Origin: Gymnothorax reevesii
Lineage: Eukaryota > Chordata > Actinopteri > Anguilliformes > Muraenidae
Direction: 5' to 3'
Assembly: GCA_029721435.1 (NCBI GenBank)
Contig: CM056586.1
Location: forward strand, 72,149,607 to 72,213,606
Length of the DNA stretch: 64,000 bases
The notes under the pieces were generated by a model. That model was given only the letters and a program-made list of their open reading frames with translations, was not told where the DNA came from and made no database searches. This document shows positions 1-11,700 of the stretch, in pieces (position 1 is the stretch's first letter; every line of letters begins with the position of its first letter). A program made the translations under genes and the position numbers.

Positions 1-124
1 GTTAAAGCTGAAAGTCTGAAGTTTAAGGACAGCTTGATTGTCTCATTTCAAATCCGTTGTCATGTGAAGAATCAAAATAATGACTCTTTAAGTCCTTGTC
101 CAAATACTTATTGACCTAGCTCCA
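1..124. mobile_element. end of a Tc1/mariner-type element, cut by the window edge
   Basis: The sequence gctgaaagtctga...ttgattgtctcatttcaaatc...gtccaaatacttattgacctag has the form of a terminal inverted repeat of an abundant fish Tc1/mariner element. The rest of the element lies before base 1. Recognition is by recalled consensus, so a repeat search should confirm it. Confidence 0.55.
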
Positions 125-692
125 TAAATGTTAAGGGATGTTTCCTTAAAGTGGAATTTGGGTAAAACCATTTTGTTGGGGTGCCAATTTTTTAGGAAAG
201 CAAACAGTTTGTCCCCACGTGTGATAGTTCCCCCTTGGTATTTACCGGAGGGTCCAACAACGGTCCTCCGCCCGGATTCCCACTGAGGTCCCCCTGGCCA
301 AATCAGAGTTTGGCCTTCTGAGAAGACAGCATGGGAATAGCATTTCTTTGGCACTTGTGAGCAGAGAGCTTGGAAAAGGAAATGAGGCCTTGCTATCTTT
401 TGTTTATAAAAAGTGACATTCCAGGCTTCACTTATATTCCCATTGGTTGGAGCTGGCTGACATCTGCTCTGTATCAAACTATGACAGCGTGGCTTGATGT
501 TATAAATAAACATTTTATGCTCCCAGACCATCTCAGAGAGCAAGGTAACAAAGGCTCTCTCAGTGCAGTTCACAGCGTTTGGGATCCTACGGACGTTTTA
601 AAAGCAAATAAACTAGCATCAATGACTTCAATGAGGTAGAATGAATGCCATTATTATCTGCTAACTTAAGTTGCTGCAAAAAAGTACTTTCC
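125..692. other. no recognisable gene; unclassified sequence
   Basis: Short overlapping ORFs occur on both strands (up to 161 codons on the -), but they lack recognisable motifs and splice support. I take this as non-coding. Confidence 0.5.
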
Positions 693-1770
693 TACTTCCA
701 AATTTCACATTTTTTGCATATTTGTCACACTTAAAGGTTATAGATCATCAGACAAGTTTTAATATGAGTTTCACCCGATTGCACACAACATGCCATTTTT
801 AAATGATTTCATATACTGAAGGGAAAAAAGTGATTGAACCTTACCTGGCCCAATGTGGAAAAGTTATTACCCCCAGTCTCTACATCAAACATTTAAACAA
901 ATTCAATTGATCACTAGGTTTATCGGTACACCCAGGCATGACTACTGTGAGCCCTACTGCATCTAAACATCACTTATATAGAATCAAACTGCTGTGTGAA
1001 GTTGGCAAACAGGATGCCATAATGTAAAGGAATTCAGTGACAGATGAGGACCAGATTTAGTGATATCTGTCTGTCTGGGAAGGGTTACAAAGCCATTTCT
1101 AAGGCTGTGGGACTCCAGTGAGCCGCGGAGAGAGGCACTGTCTACACCTGGAGAATAAGTGGAACTGTGGTGAACCTCCCGGACGAGGTCGGCCAACGCA
1201 TCCATAAGTCATCCTGGAGGAGACCAAGGAACCCAGTTTAACATGAGTCATTTCATCTGGAATCACTGGAGGCCTCCAAATTGACAACCACAGATGTGCT
1301 TCAAATTTACAGAACATAATGTTCTTGTATCCAATATATCATCTGCAAAATTTTAGACCCATATCTTCGTTAGTTTTTGAGATATTGAGATTTCAAAAAA
1401 GGGGCGTGTCCCCAATTTTGTGCTTCAGTGAGTGTTATTGTACAATTTGCCAACTGAAATAAGATGAACTTTTGAACTATCAATGATAAATACATGATTT
1501 GTTCTTTGGTATAATATGTCCCAGATAACCTAAAGCAGCACCATAACTTATATACTTGCCAAAAAGGTTTCCCAAAATGATTCACAAAATTTTGGTGTTG
1601 CAGATGGAGCCAGGCTTGGCCATCCATATCTCTGGAATGAAACTTCACTAACTCTTCATCATCAATCAGCCATTTTGTGTTAACTCAAGTTGTCTTAGTC
1701 TTATGTTTAAGTCAGTTGGATGATCAGAAATGTTGAGTATGATAAATAAGCAAAAACTAGATGATGCGCA
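693..1770. mobile_element. degenerate Tc1/mariner-type element with long inverted ends
   Basis: The left part (tttgcatatttgtcacact...) and the segment at about 1,675-1,760 (aactcaagttgtcttagtc...ggatgatcagaaatg) are inverted ends of the same family as the element at 30,286-32,935; the stretch tctgggaagggttacaaagcc is shared by both. Internal sequence from about 1,320 to 1,670 does not match that family and looks like a second insertion. Confidence 0.55.
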
Positions 1771-3300
1771 CTCTATGGAGATGCTAACCCACGCCTCTTG
1801 TTGACCTTGACCTTTGACCTTTCGACCTAAAAATGCAAAGTTGGCGGGGTACCCTAGGATCATCTACCCCACAAAGTTTGGTCACCCTAGCTTCAGTGGT
1901 GGCTGAGCTGTCACGGGGACAGACATACACACACACAGACAGACAGATGCCGCCTCGTCAGGCGTGGGTAATAAATGAAATCGGTAAGGGGGCAAATTCT
2001 TTTCCACAGCATTGTGATGTTTGTGCATGACGTAGAAGGCAGAATTGCTTCATTAGGTTGCTATTGTGTTTTCTTATATAAATAAACATTAACAATTTGC
2101 AACCATCTTCCAATATACTAGAGATGAACAGAAAGTGAGGGCTTGCAGTGCTTGTTTTTTGAATCCCACATGGGGTATCAATAGGAACTTTCATTTAGGG
2201 CAAAGTAGCATGATCTCTGTGTAGGAAAAGAGTCTGGGCCCCATACGCTTAATCAGGGCACCTATGATTGTTTTTATGTCAATTTCATACATTTAAGCAT
2301 TAATTATTTTCCTAATTCCACATGAAACCCTATTAATCTCTTTGAATTTCACATAATTGCCTTCTTCTGGGCTCAGTTTTGTTTTTAGTTTTTTTTTTTT
2401 TAGCCTATCCCCTGACAGTTAAATAACCGGCTGCACTTACATCTATCCCTGAGAAAAAGGAAGCGGGCTGGTTGGTCACAATTACCAGTACTACTCTCGT
2501 GTGTTAACTGAGCAGCTGAGATCGCACTGCGGTGAAGCATTTTACCTCCTCACCTGCCGACCAGCGCAAGCTGGAACAAACCAAAGCTGTGCTGAAATTG
2601 CGCAAGTGGTGAACCAAGAAAGAGGTTTACAACTGAAAAAGACCCTGCCCACCATATGGATGATATCATCTAAAGTGGAGTCAGAAAAAAACGTGCTGGC
2701 CTGCAGGAATGGAAAGTCTGCTGGGCCGATAAGTCTCGGATTAAGTGATCTGCTGCTGTCACGAAATACCAAAAGACTATCAGATGTGCCTAAAAAGGTG
2801 CTCCGCTGGCGCAGATTTTCCTTAAGTGCAGCGCGGGAGACAGGAGTCAAATACGAGAGGTCAAAGAGTCCTATCATTTGTTAGTAAAAAAGAGAGGCCC
2901 TGTCTCTGTAAAGCACAACTGCATGGCCTGAGCCGGAATGGAACGGCACCAAAAGGACCTGAACAGATCAATCATGTTTTAGCCTAAAATGATGGCCCTG
3001 GACTGTGAATGAGCACCAAAGGCTCTCACTGACATATCCTCCTGCTCTCATCCCATATGCACCGTACAAATTCCAACACGTTCAGATTTCTGTGGATCTG
3101 CTCATGTTGCAGTCCAGGTTTGCTGAAATGTTGAACTGTTTTCAAAATGGTGAATCCACTTTTTAGATCAGTCCCTCCTGATTTTATCTGCATTTTCCAA
3201 TATATTCCAACTTTTTCAGAATATAGGTGATACATCATTCACCCGATTTGGTTGGCAGTGCCCCAAATTAAAGCTCTGAGTTTGCACTTTGAGTTCAAAA
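1771..3300. other. unclassified sequence with a repeat tail
   Basis: About 1,800-1,970 resembles the end of a dispersed fish repeat (caaagtttggtcaccctag, then a cacacacacagacagacagac run). A 127-codon + strand ORF at 2,501-2,884 overlaps a 111-codon - strand ORF; I recognise neither and neither has splice or promoter support. The remainder shows nothing recognisable. Confidence 0.4.
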
Positions 3301-6300
3301 GGGTGATTCTCAGGAAATTGCATTTTGTCATGTCTGTAAGGATTTGATAGACTAAAATTACTCAAACAATCATACTTTTGTATTATATATCAAACTATGG
3401 TACATACTAATTGAAGGACTACTGTTGTCCTTGCATTTGATTGTAAGATTGTAATTATATACACCCCTTGGCACACTACTACTGTTCATTACCGTAACAG
3501 GGTATTTTTAAAATAGTTTTGAAGATGATTATTTTATGTTCTGTGGAAAAGTAACTTTTATAGAGCCAAACTGTTAGTGAAAATATTTCTGCCGAGTCAG
3601 CTATGCTAATTATTGCTAGCAACATGGGACTGCCATTCATTACCATAATGTTCTGCGTTCATTACTGTGACATATACAAGGCTGTTACAGTTAAGAAATG
3701 AAGTGTTACAGTAATGTATTATATATGTACAATCAGGGGTCCAAATTTTGTGGTTGGTTTTCTAGGGGTTATAGAATAGGGGTTGGTTGGTACTTGGGGT
3801 AGTAGTAGACAGAAAAGGAGATTAACTATATTGACTAAAGTAAGCAAAGGTGAATGGATTTAAATCATACCCCCAGTCTCGATACAAGTATATTTCTAAT
3901 AATTTCTCATTCCAAATGTATCCCTGTAGCAGCATTCTTTTTATTTTAATCTTTTAGCTAATTTCAATTTTATTTCTTTAAAAATTCATGAAAAATTGCA
4001 AGAATGGGTTACAGACTTAGTTTTTTTTTTCCAACATGTTTTGGAAATTATGCTGAACACCACATTAGTGTTCATTTTGCCAAAACGAGCAGTTGAAAAC
4101 CCACTATTTCTGAACATGTAAAAAAAAGTCTGTAACCCATTCCGGTGATTTTTTTTAAAGGTAAATTGTGTAGGAATTTCTCCCATCAAGCGGTGAAATT
4201 GTATTTTGTATTCAAACGAATAGTGCTTTCTAGTGCCTCACTTTTTCAAAGGCGTGTTGCAACTGTGGTAGCCGCTATGTATCAAGAAGCTATGACATCA
4301 CGTCACCCAATACCACTTCACAATACCACACTGAACTGCGGTCTACGGCGGAGTGTTTGTTTTTAATACAAACTCTCAGACCACTTTCGCACAAGGTATG
4401 ATTGTTCTGTACCATGCCACAGTGCGATTGTCCCCTCTACCCGCTGGTCAGCTTACTCACCAGTAATACCGTACCATACCTGAGTATGCCGAAATTCCAA
4501 TACAGCGCGTTGCAGTATTTACCTTTGTAGTTTTAAATGGGGAGATATACAGAAAGAAGTAGTTAACTCTCGCGTAGAAAGAATTCCGCATCCAATCTCT
4601 GCTTTTTCCTGGCTTTATATTTGCCAGTACGATTTTAAAAGGAGGCGCCAATATGTTTTAGGGGATTGTATTATTGAGAAGGAGCTTTAGAATATTGATA
4701 TCGCGAATCCGTGCTGTGCGTGCCCTAGCAACCCGGCATGTCATCAGTAACATGGATTACCACATATAGCAGCACAAGAAATTATACTTGAAATTTTCTT
4801 GACTGAATTTCAGTTGCTAAATCATCAAAATTGCTTAAATTGATCCCTACAACTGTCAAACGTGAATCTGTCATCTTGGATTTTCCCAGAGACGCCTGTC
4901 AAACAATAAAATTACAACTTGATGGCAACCATGAGATCATCATTTTCCACCGTTGTCTATTTTCCTCACAAACGTACTGATGGAGGTAGTGGGCATGATG
5001 AAATGTGACCCTTATTGCTTCAAACATGGCCTTTGCTGCTATTCACCAACGACACTGTTTACCTACACATGTTCTACTGTTATGCAGCCTATATAACGAA
5101 TTAGACAACCAAGCAATGAAAAATCTTGTAATTTAGACAGTAACATTTAAGAAAGAAAGAAAGCAGGCAACTTCAGTGTCCCTTTGAAAGTCTTTCTCTT
5201 TCATTATCTCTTTCCACCTGGGAAAAGCTACCCCGCTGTTTACCCTCATTTTATTTTAATAGAAGTTACTGTTGTTATTCACACTATTTTTATCAAAATG
5301 TTTATATGTTCTTATTATTCTGAGTTTTTCCGCCGTTTTTTGCAGTCTAACTACTCCTTCATACTTTGTGCTATAAAAACCGTTCAAATATCAAAACGTT
5401 CAGCTCGTTCAGGGCCCTTTCATGCAACTTTTTGAAGTGATTAATACTTTTTAAAGTATTAAGCTTTTTCTGAAAAATTTTCTTCATTCAAAATGAATGG
5501 AGAGAATGTTCAAATCCTTCAAATCTTCAGCCTCTTTAAACTTCAACTACCTCAGCAGACTTCCAGCTAGGGACTTCATTCAAACTTTAAAATGCTATCA
5601 AGACTTTCAGTTATTCGGCTACCATTCAACTTTTTAATATCTCTCATACTTTTTATCAATTGCTCTGAATTGAAAATGTTGTTGTATACATTGTATTGAT
5701 TGTGGTTGCATTAAACCTTCTGTTATTCTGTAATTTATTGCTCGTGATTCATTGTTTTTTTTTGTAAATTCAAGCTTAATTTGTCATTACTTAAGACAAT
5801 CTAATCATTCAGTAATTCTAATGTCGCCTTACATGATAAAAAGTAAAAAAGATTGAGCCATATAGCCTAATTCGTGAATACTAAAAACATGACTTCTATG
5901 ATGTATGAATGCTATGTGAGGTCATTACCGTAACAAAGCTGTTCATGACCTTAACAGCTTTTCATTACCGTAACACTTGCTGTATATGTAAATATTTGGA
6001 TGGGAATGGGAGTGATAACTTCAAATTTTATTTTTGCACAGGAGCTATTTGTCAAGCCTTTTCAGATTACTGAATTGTCATTTTTTTTTTATTTTTAAAA
6101 TTTACACTACAGGAAAAATTTAGTATGAAACATATAATTTTGTTACGGTAATGAATATAATAACTAAAGTTATTATATCAACAAACATTTTAATGAATAT
6201 TTACACTATGTGGCTATTCTGAACTATTAATTGAACATACATGAAAAATCATCAATTGAACATGTGTGACGGTAATGAACTTATTTGGTCAATGGCTCAA

Positions 6301-6460
6301 TAAAACATTCTGAAAATGTATTAAAAACATGTATTGATCTCTCATTTTAATTGAGCCAGTTAATTGAGGCCCTGCTTGCTACTAATGAGAGGAAAAAAAC
6401 TAGCAAAATTGACCTAAAATTGTTTTTGCATAAGTCAGGACAGTTTCGTGAGAATCACCC
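3301..6460. mobile_element. 3.16-kb non-autonomous DNA transposon with 20-bp terminal inverted repeats
   Basis: The left end GGGTGATTCTCAGGAAATTG matches the reverse complement of the right end GGGTGATTCTCACGAAACTG at 18 of 20 positions. AAAA flanks both ends and may be a 4-bp target duplication. No ORF above about 85 codons lies inside, so it is not autonomous. Copies of a TTACGGTAATGA-like motif cluster near both ends. It also contains a hairpin at 4,002-4,142. I cannot name the superfamily with confidence. Confidence 0.7.
4002..4142. repeat. imperfect hairpin with arms gaatgggttacagact
   Basis: The arm at 4,002-4,017 is repeated in reverse complement at 4,127-4,142. Both arms continue into T/A runs and a CATGTT/AACATG pair, leaving about 75 bases in the loop. 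It lies inside the 3.16-kb element. Confidence 0.75.
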
Positions 6461-7261
6461 AAAAGCGTCATTTACTTTAATTTCCCCATTTGCTGCGGTA
6501 GACAGTGCAAATAATGATAATTTTGCCAATAACCAAATACTTGTGGACCTGATTGTAAAGGGGATTTGTCTGCATCAGTTTTCAGGGGTGAGCACTACTT
6601 TGTATGCCAGCTTTTGTTGCAGAAACAGTGGTAGGAGGCTAGTGGTCCTCTGGGTGCAGTCTCTTCGACTGCAGAATGGGGAACCGTTTAAGAGGCTGGC
6701 ATTGGACCATGAAATGGAGCTGCTCTTTGAGGAGAACGTTTACACAATGGAGGGCACAGTAAACTCATGGAAATCTGCCCTCAGTTAAACTTCCCCTCAT
6801 CTCATCTGTGCCATCTGCGTGATTAAGATTCCGTGTGTAATGCCACTGCACAAACACTGGCCTAATGTGGGGAGTGAAACTCTCACAAACAGCTCTATCA
6901 CCACCTTACAATCCTCCGCACACATTCAGAGACACCCGTATCGACATTATAACCTGGTGAACACCCATGTAAACTCACAACCTCACAGCTCAGTGGTGAA
7001 GCTGCCGGGCTCCACAGGACTGCGTTTTAACCTGATTTCGGGCAGTCCTGTTGGGATTGTTCTTCCTGTGTTCGGCTGAGATGCCTTTGCTCTCAGCTGT
7101 GGTGTCCAGACAAGACTCAATTTGGACAGCTCTCTGGCGTCGTTTTCTTTCAGAATGGCTGAGCTGAGAAACGTGTTCAGAGTGGGAGGCTTCACTGAAA
7201 ATTTATGAAGAAATACTATTCTAGGCCTGAATTAACTTTTTATTTTTATTTGAAAAAAAAA

Positions 7262-7295
<34 letters not shown>

Positions 7296-10200
7296 TTTTG
7301 AGTCATTGTTCACTGCTACATTTCATAGTTGATGGACCCTCTTGTGGACATTACCTGATTTATAAAGGTGAACAACCAACAGTCTCTCTTGACCACCCAG
7401 TTCTTTTGTTCTCATCATGGTGTTGGGTGATAAAGGGATAATGCATGTAAACTCATTTTTATGGCTGGTTGATCTTATTTCTATTTATGGTCTTATTAAT
7501 TGTTATTGTGTTAAATTGATACAATTGTTAAATTGCTATTCAAAGGAACTCTGACAAGTTTTACATGTAAATGCTGCACCGATATGTGGCATGACCTCAT
7601 AGGTCAGTGACATCTGAGAAGATGCAGAAATCATAGCCTATCGGAATTATGCTGTTCATGGGTGAATTTTTCCACCATCATTGGGGAAAAGGAGCATTCA
7701 CAGAGAGTTCATGTCATAACCTCTGGAAGACTGATAATGTAAGAAACATCTGGCCGAAACAGTGCCAGGTTGTCTCACTGCCTTCTTCTAATGGTGGCCC
7801 CCTGGGTAAATATCAGCTAACAAGGTTATGAAAAAAAATTGGTTTCTTCTAATCCTTCCAATGTGTTATTCAAATATTCATTAAAAGTCTAACCTTAAAT
7901 TAAAAACAATTAAGTAAAAATTATCTTCATTATTTTTTCCAAAAAATCAGTGATATTATCATTCTGAGTTTCAGAGAACCTTGTGCATGTTTTTGATTTA
8001 TAGACCATTGCCACATGTGAACATAATGACTTCTGAGTCTATGTGGCTCGGTCTTATTTCATTATTAATTATGGTGCCTGGAGTTGTGGGTTGCTGGGTG
8101 CATCATGGGCCTAAAATTGACAACATAACTGCAGCCAGGAAGCACAAGTGCTAACGATATAGCAAATCAAAAATGGAAATATCTTACTCCATTCTGGTGT
8201 TTTCTTTACATGTAGCAATACCACTGCTGTTGCACTGTTATTAGAAAGGTCGGTCTAAAACAAGTTAATCACTTGAGGGTTCGGTGGGAATTTGAATCTT
8301 TTCAAGCTAATCAGATCTACTACTATCATTCCCTTTAAAACTAGTGCTTAACGCTGTAGCAAACTGGAAATTTCTTCATTTCAAGTGAAGAACAAGCTCC
8401 TAACTTTGAGAGGCCTTGCCTGGCATACTTCTTTTTTGTTTAGAATGTAGAGGTCAGCTCATGAGATCCATCATTTTGTGGGAAAAGCAATGGGCCATTT
8501 AAACCATATACAGATATATATACTTTAATTATGGTATTAAAACAAGGGCGATTAAAATGAAGGTCAGGCTGAAATAAATTATTTGTATTTCCCACACAGA
8601 AAGAAAAAATCTGCATGTGTGAAAATACTCCTTCACCTTAGACCCCTCCACCATTTGCTGGTACTATCTATAGGATAAGCATGCATAAGGAAAGTGGAAA
8701 TTTAGAGGGGAAAGAAAACTACATGAAAGATTCATTGCTTTTATTTGGAGACAACTGTGCTGACAGGGATTAATTCCTAAGAAATCATCAGAAGGCATCA
8801 ATATTTGCATTAAAAAGTGGTCTGCATGAGTCAAAACACAAACATGTTTTTGACACACAGCTGGCACAGCGTCAACTGTATTCTTTGACACACCCCGTGA
8901 CTTCCTGTTCAACCCATTGTGATGCTTACAAACTCCTTTTTTTGCTACCAAGAATCTACTAAACTGGGCTCAGGTGAAACTCTACATACTAAATTGTGGG
9001 AATCTGAGGAGTTTAGAAAATGAATGGAATATGGAGCTGAAAAACAAGAGATGGAAAAAGGAGGGATGAAATAGCAGATTATCAAAAAAACTTAAAAATA
9101 ATGAATCTGGCCCAACACAAAGGTACACAGCAAGTCTCCTGAAATATAACTGTGCCCTTGATATTCATCTCTCCGGCCAGTTGCACGCAGCTTGGGCAGA
9201 AATGTAATACTATTTGCGGCTGGAGGAATACTGGAAGAGGTGCAGCAGTTGGTCTGTGTGTATGCTCAGATGTAGTGCCTGCTGAAAAATTGGGCCCTTT
9301 TTATCTTTCTTGTAAATGGTCAATTTTAGCAAAAACCAAAATAGTTTCACTCATTTCTATGACCTGCGCTCCAAAAGGGGGAAATTTACCCTTGTTTTTA
9401 GCCAAATAAACACAGTAATTTGAACTACAGAACTACGGTCATGTTATGACTCTGACTTTTACTCGTATTCTTTATTTATTGCAGGCACAATGATGTTTAC
9501 TTCTGGAATGCACTCGTAAAAGACCTGAAGCTTTTCAGCAGAGTACTATTTTATCTTGATTGTAGAGGATGTTACTGCTGTTGCATTGCCAGCACTCGAA
9601 AGAATGGCCTTTTTTGTTTTTGAGGAGCTAACTTTCATTCAGTTCAGATATCATTCTAGCTTCGCCACGACATTGTGAGAGGGGTGGCTGGTGCATTCTG
9701 GGAAAGGTAGCAGCAGGTTGCCCTTCCACAATGAATTCCCCATCAAGATTATCATACTGGGTCCCAACTTCAACTGGAAAGTCTTGCGGGGGTGCGTTTC
9801 ATCGTCAACCAAAGCTATTGGCTACGATGAAAAAAAACCGTTAAGCCTGCATCACGCTCACCGTTTCCATCACCTTATCAGCTACTCCTGTTTACTGCCT
9901 CACCCTTCACCCCTGGCATGTCTCACGTCTTACAACACCACAGGCTAACTGGCCCATCATGCTAAAAATAGGCTATTGATGGCAGGGGAGGTTACTCTCA
10001 ATAACATGACATTTACCTGGCTGACTTATAAGCAATCTGTGGTATTTAATTACAGCCATTGTTTTGTTTATTGTGGCTTTTTTCTCCGACCCACCTTCCT
10101 TCTGGAGAGAGTATGAATAATCACATGGCAGCTCTGTTCTCCAAATTCTGAGGTTGTGTCATGAGAGTAATTTCGAGGACACGCTCCAAGATTGCAAATC

Positions 10201-10490
10201 AACTCTTTATTCTCTGTCTGTCTCCTGCCCCTTTTGGGTTTCGTCTGAGTCTTTTCCGAGTGTCTAAGCTACTATTCTCATCAAAAAAAAAAAAACAAAA
10301 AACAAACTCATGCTCTGACAGTTTGCCAAACATTGCGGGACTTTCCAACGGGACCTGGCTCTCTGGTCAGATGAGACCAAAATACATTTCTTTGAAAATA
10401 CCAGGGGTCAGTTTGGCATGAGAACAAAAATAGCCTTTCCGTAAAGAACCCCATCAAAACCATGTGGTGGATCTCTGATATTCTTGGTCT
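6461..10490. other. no gene recognised
   Basis: The longest ORF (6,351-6,788, 145 codons) crosses the right end of the adjacent transposon and has no recognisable domain. Apart from the TA microsatellite at 7,266-7,293, I see nothing here that I can identify; it is presumably intergenic or 5' intronic sequence of pde1a. Confidence 0.45.
7266..7293. repeat. (TA)n microsatellite after an A run
   Basis: A run of A (from about 7,252) leads into about 14 uninterrupted TA units. Confidence 0.95.
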
Positions 10491-10789
10491 GTTTTTAGGT
10501 TGCCGGCCGTAGGCCAGTAACCTATTGTCGTCACTTTGCGTCCGGCGAAGGCATCAGCGTCATCTGTTTAAAGCCGTATCTCAAAAACGGTCTAATTAAT
10601 TTTTTTTTTTTTATTTGAGGATGTGATCAAATTGGTCATCAATTTAATGCCCGAGCAAAACTTTTTGTGATTGTGTTCGTGTTCGTTTAGACTTGGCGGC
10701 CATTTTTATGTTGAAAATGGCCATTTTTGGCACTTAGGTGCAATTTTCTCAAAAATTGTCTAATGAATTTTTTTAGATACGTATGAGGT

Positions 10790-11700
10790 ACCTATGGGGA
10801 ATCAGGTATGCCGAACATTGTGAGTCTGTCACATTTGACCTTATGCCTCAAGGTCAAGGTCAAATGGAAAAAATGGCCTGTAACTCTCTTATAGCATTTA
10901 GAACTTAGAAATGTATAAGACACCTTTGGGGAGTCAGGTATGCCAAACATTGTGAGTAAGTCACATTTAACCTTGGGCCTCCAAGTCAAGGTCAAATGGC
11001 AAAAATGTGCTCTAACTCTCTTAATATAGCATTTAGAGCTTAGGTATGTATGAGGCACCTGTGGGGAATCAGGTATGCCGAACAATTTGAGTCAGGCACA
11101 TTTGACCTTGGGCCTCCAGGTCAAGGTCAAATGGCAAAAATGTGCTCTAACTCTCTTAATATAGCATTTAGAGCTTAGGTATGTATGAGGCACCTATAGG
11201 GAATCATGTATGCCAAACATTCCCGGTTGTTGAAATTTGACCTTGAGCCTCAAGGTGAAGGTCAAATGGAAAAAATGTGTTATAACAGCTTAATGTGGCA
11301 TTTAGAGCTTAGGTATGTGTGAGCCACCAATAGGGAATGATGTAAGCCAAACATTCAAGTTGAATATGACATTGGGCATCAAGATCAAATGGCAAAAATG
11401 TGCCATAAATTGTTATAAAGGGCAATTAGAGCTCAGGTATGTTTGGCGCATCTATAGGAAACCATTTAAGCTGAAAATTGTTAGGCAGTCAATCAAATTT
11501 GATGTTGGGCCTCAAGGTTATATAACAAAAATGGCCCATATTTGTTTAATATTGTTCTTAAAGCTTAGGTATGTATGGGGCACTAATAGCTAATCACATA
11601 TGCTGGTTGTTTTCGACATATTGGATTTGACCTTGGGCAACAAGGTCCAGGTAAGGTCAACAAGGTCCAGCCTAAAAGTCCTTTAATGCCCTTAGATGTC
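10790..11700. repeat. tandem array of a roughly 133-bp unit, about 7 degenerate copies
   Basis: The phrase gggaatcaggtatgccgaac recurs at about 10,797, 10,929, 11,064 and 11,198, then in weaker form at 11,331, about 11,456 and about 11,589, a spacing of 125-135 bp. Each early unit carries a palindromic core TGACCTT...CAAGGTCA followed by a second AAGGTCA. Copies decay toward the 3' side. The - strand ORF at 10,792-11,085, with its recurring MFGIPDSP, is only this repeat read through. Confidence 0.9.

Noticed and set aside
88..573. 161-codon - strand ORF
   Set aside because: It overlaps a transposon end and a + strand ORF, has no domain and no splice or promoter support.
2501..2884. 127-codon + strand ORF
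   Set aside because: No recognisable domain, overlapped by a 111-codon - ORF, and no flanking splice signals that I could support.
6351..6788. 145-codon + strand ORF
   Set aside because: It crosses the right terminus of the 3.16-kb transposon, so half is element sequence. No domain recognised.
10792..11085. 97-codon - strand ORF with repeated MFGIPDSP
   Set aside because: It is a read-through of the 133-bp tandem array.
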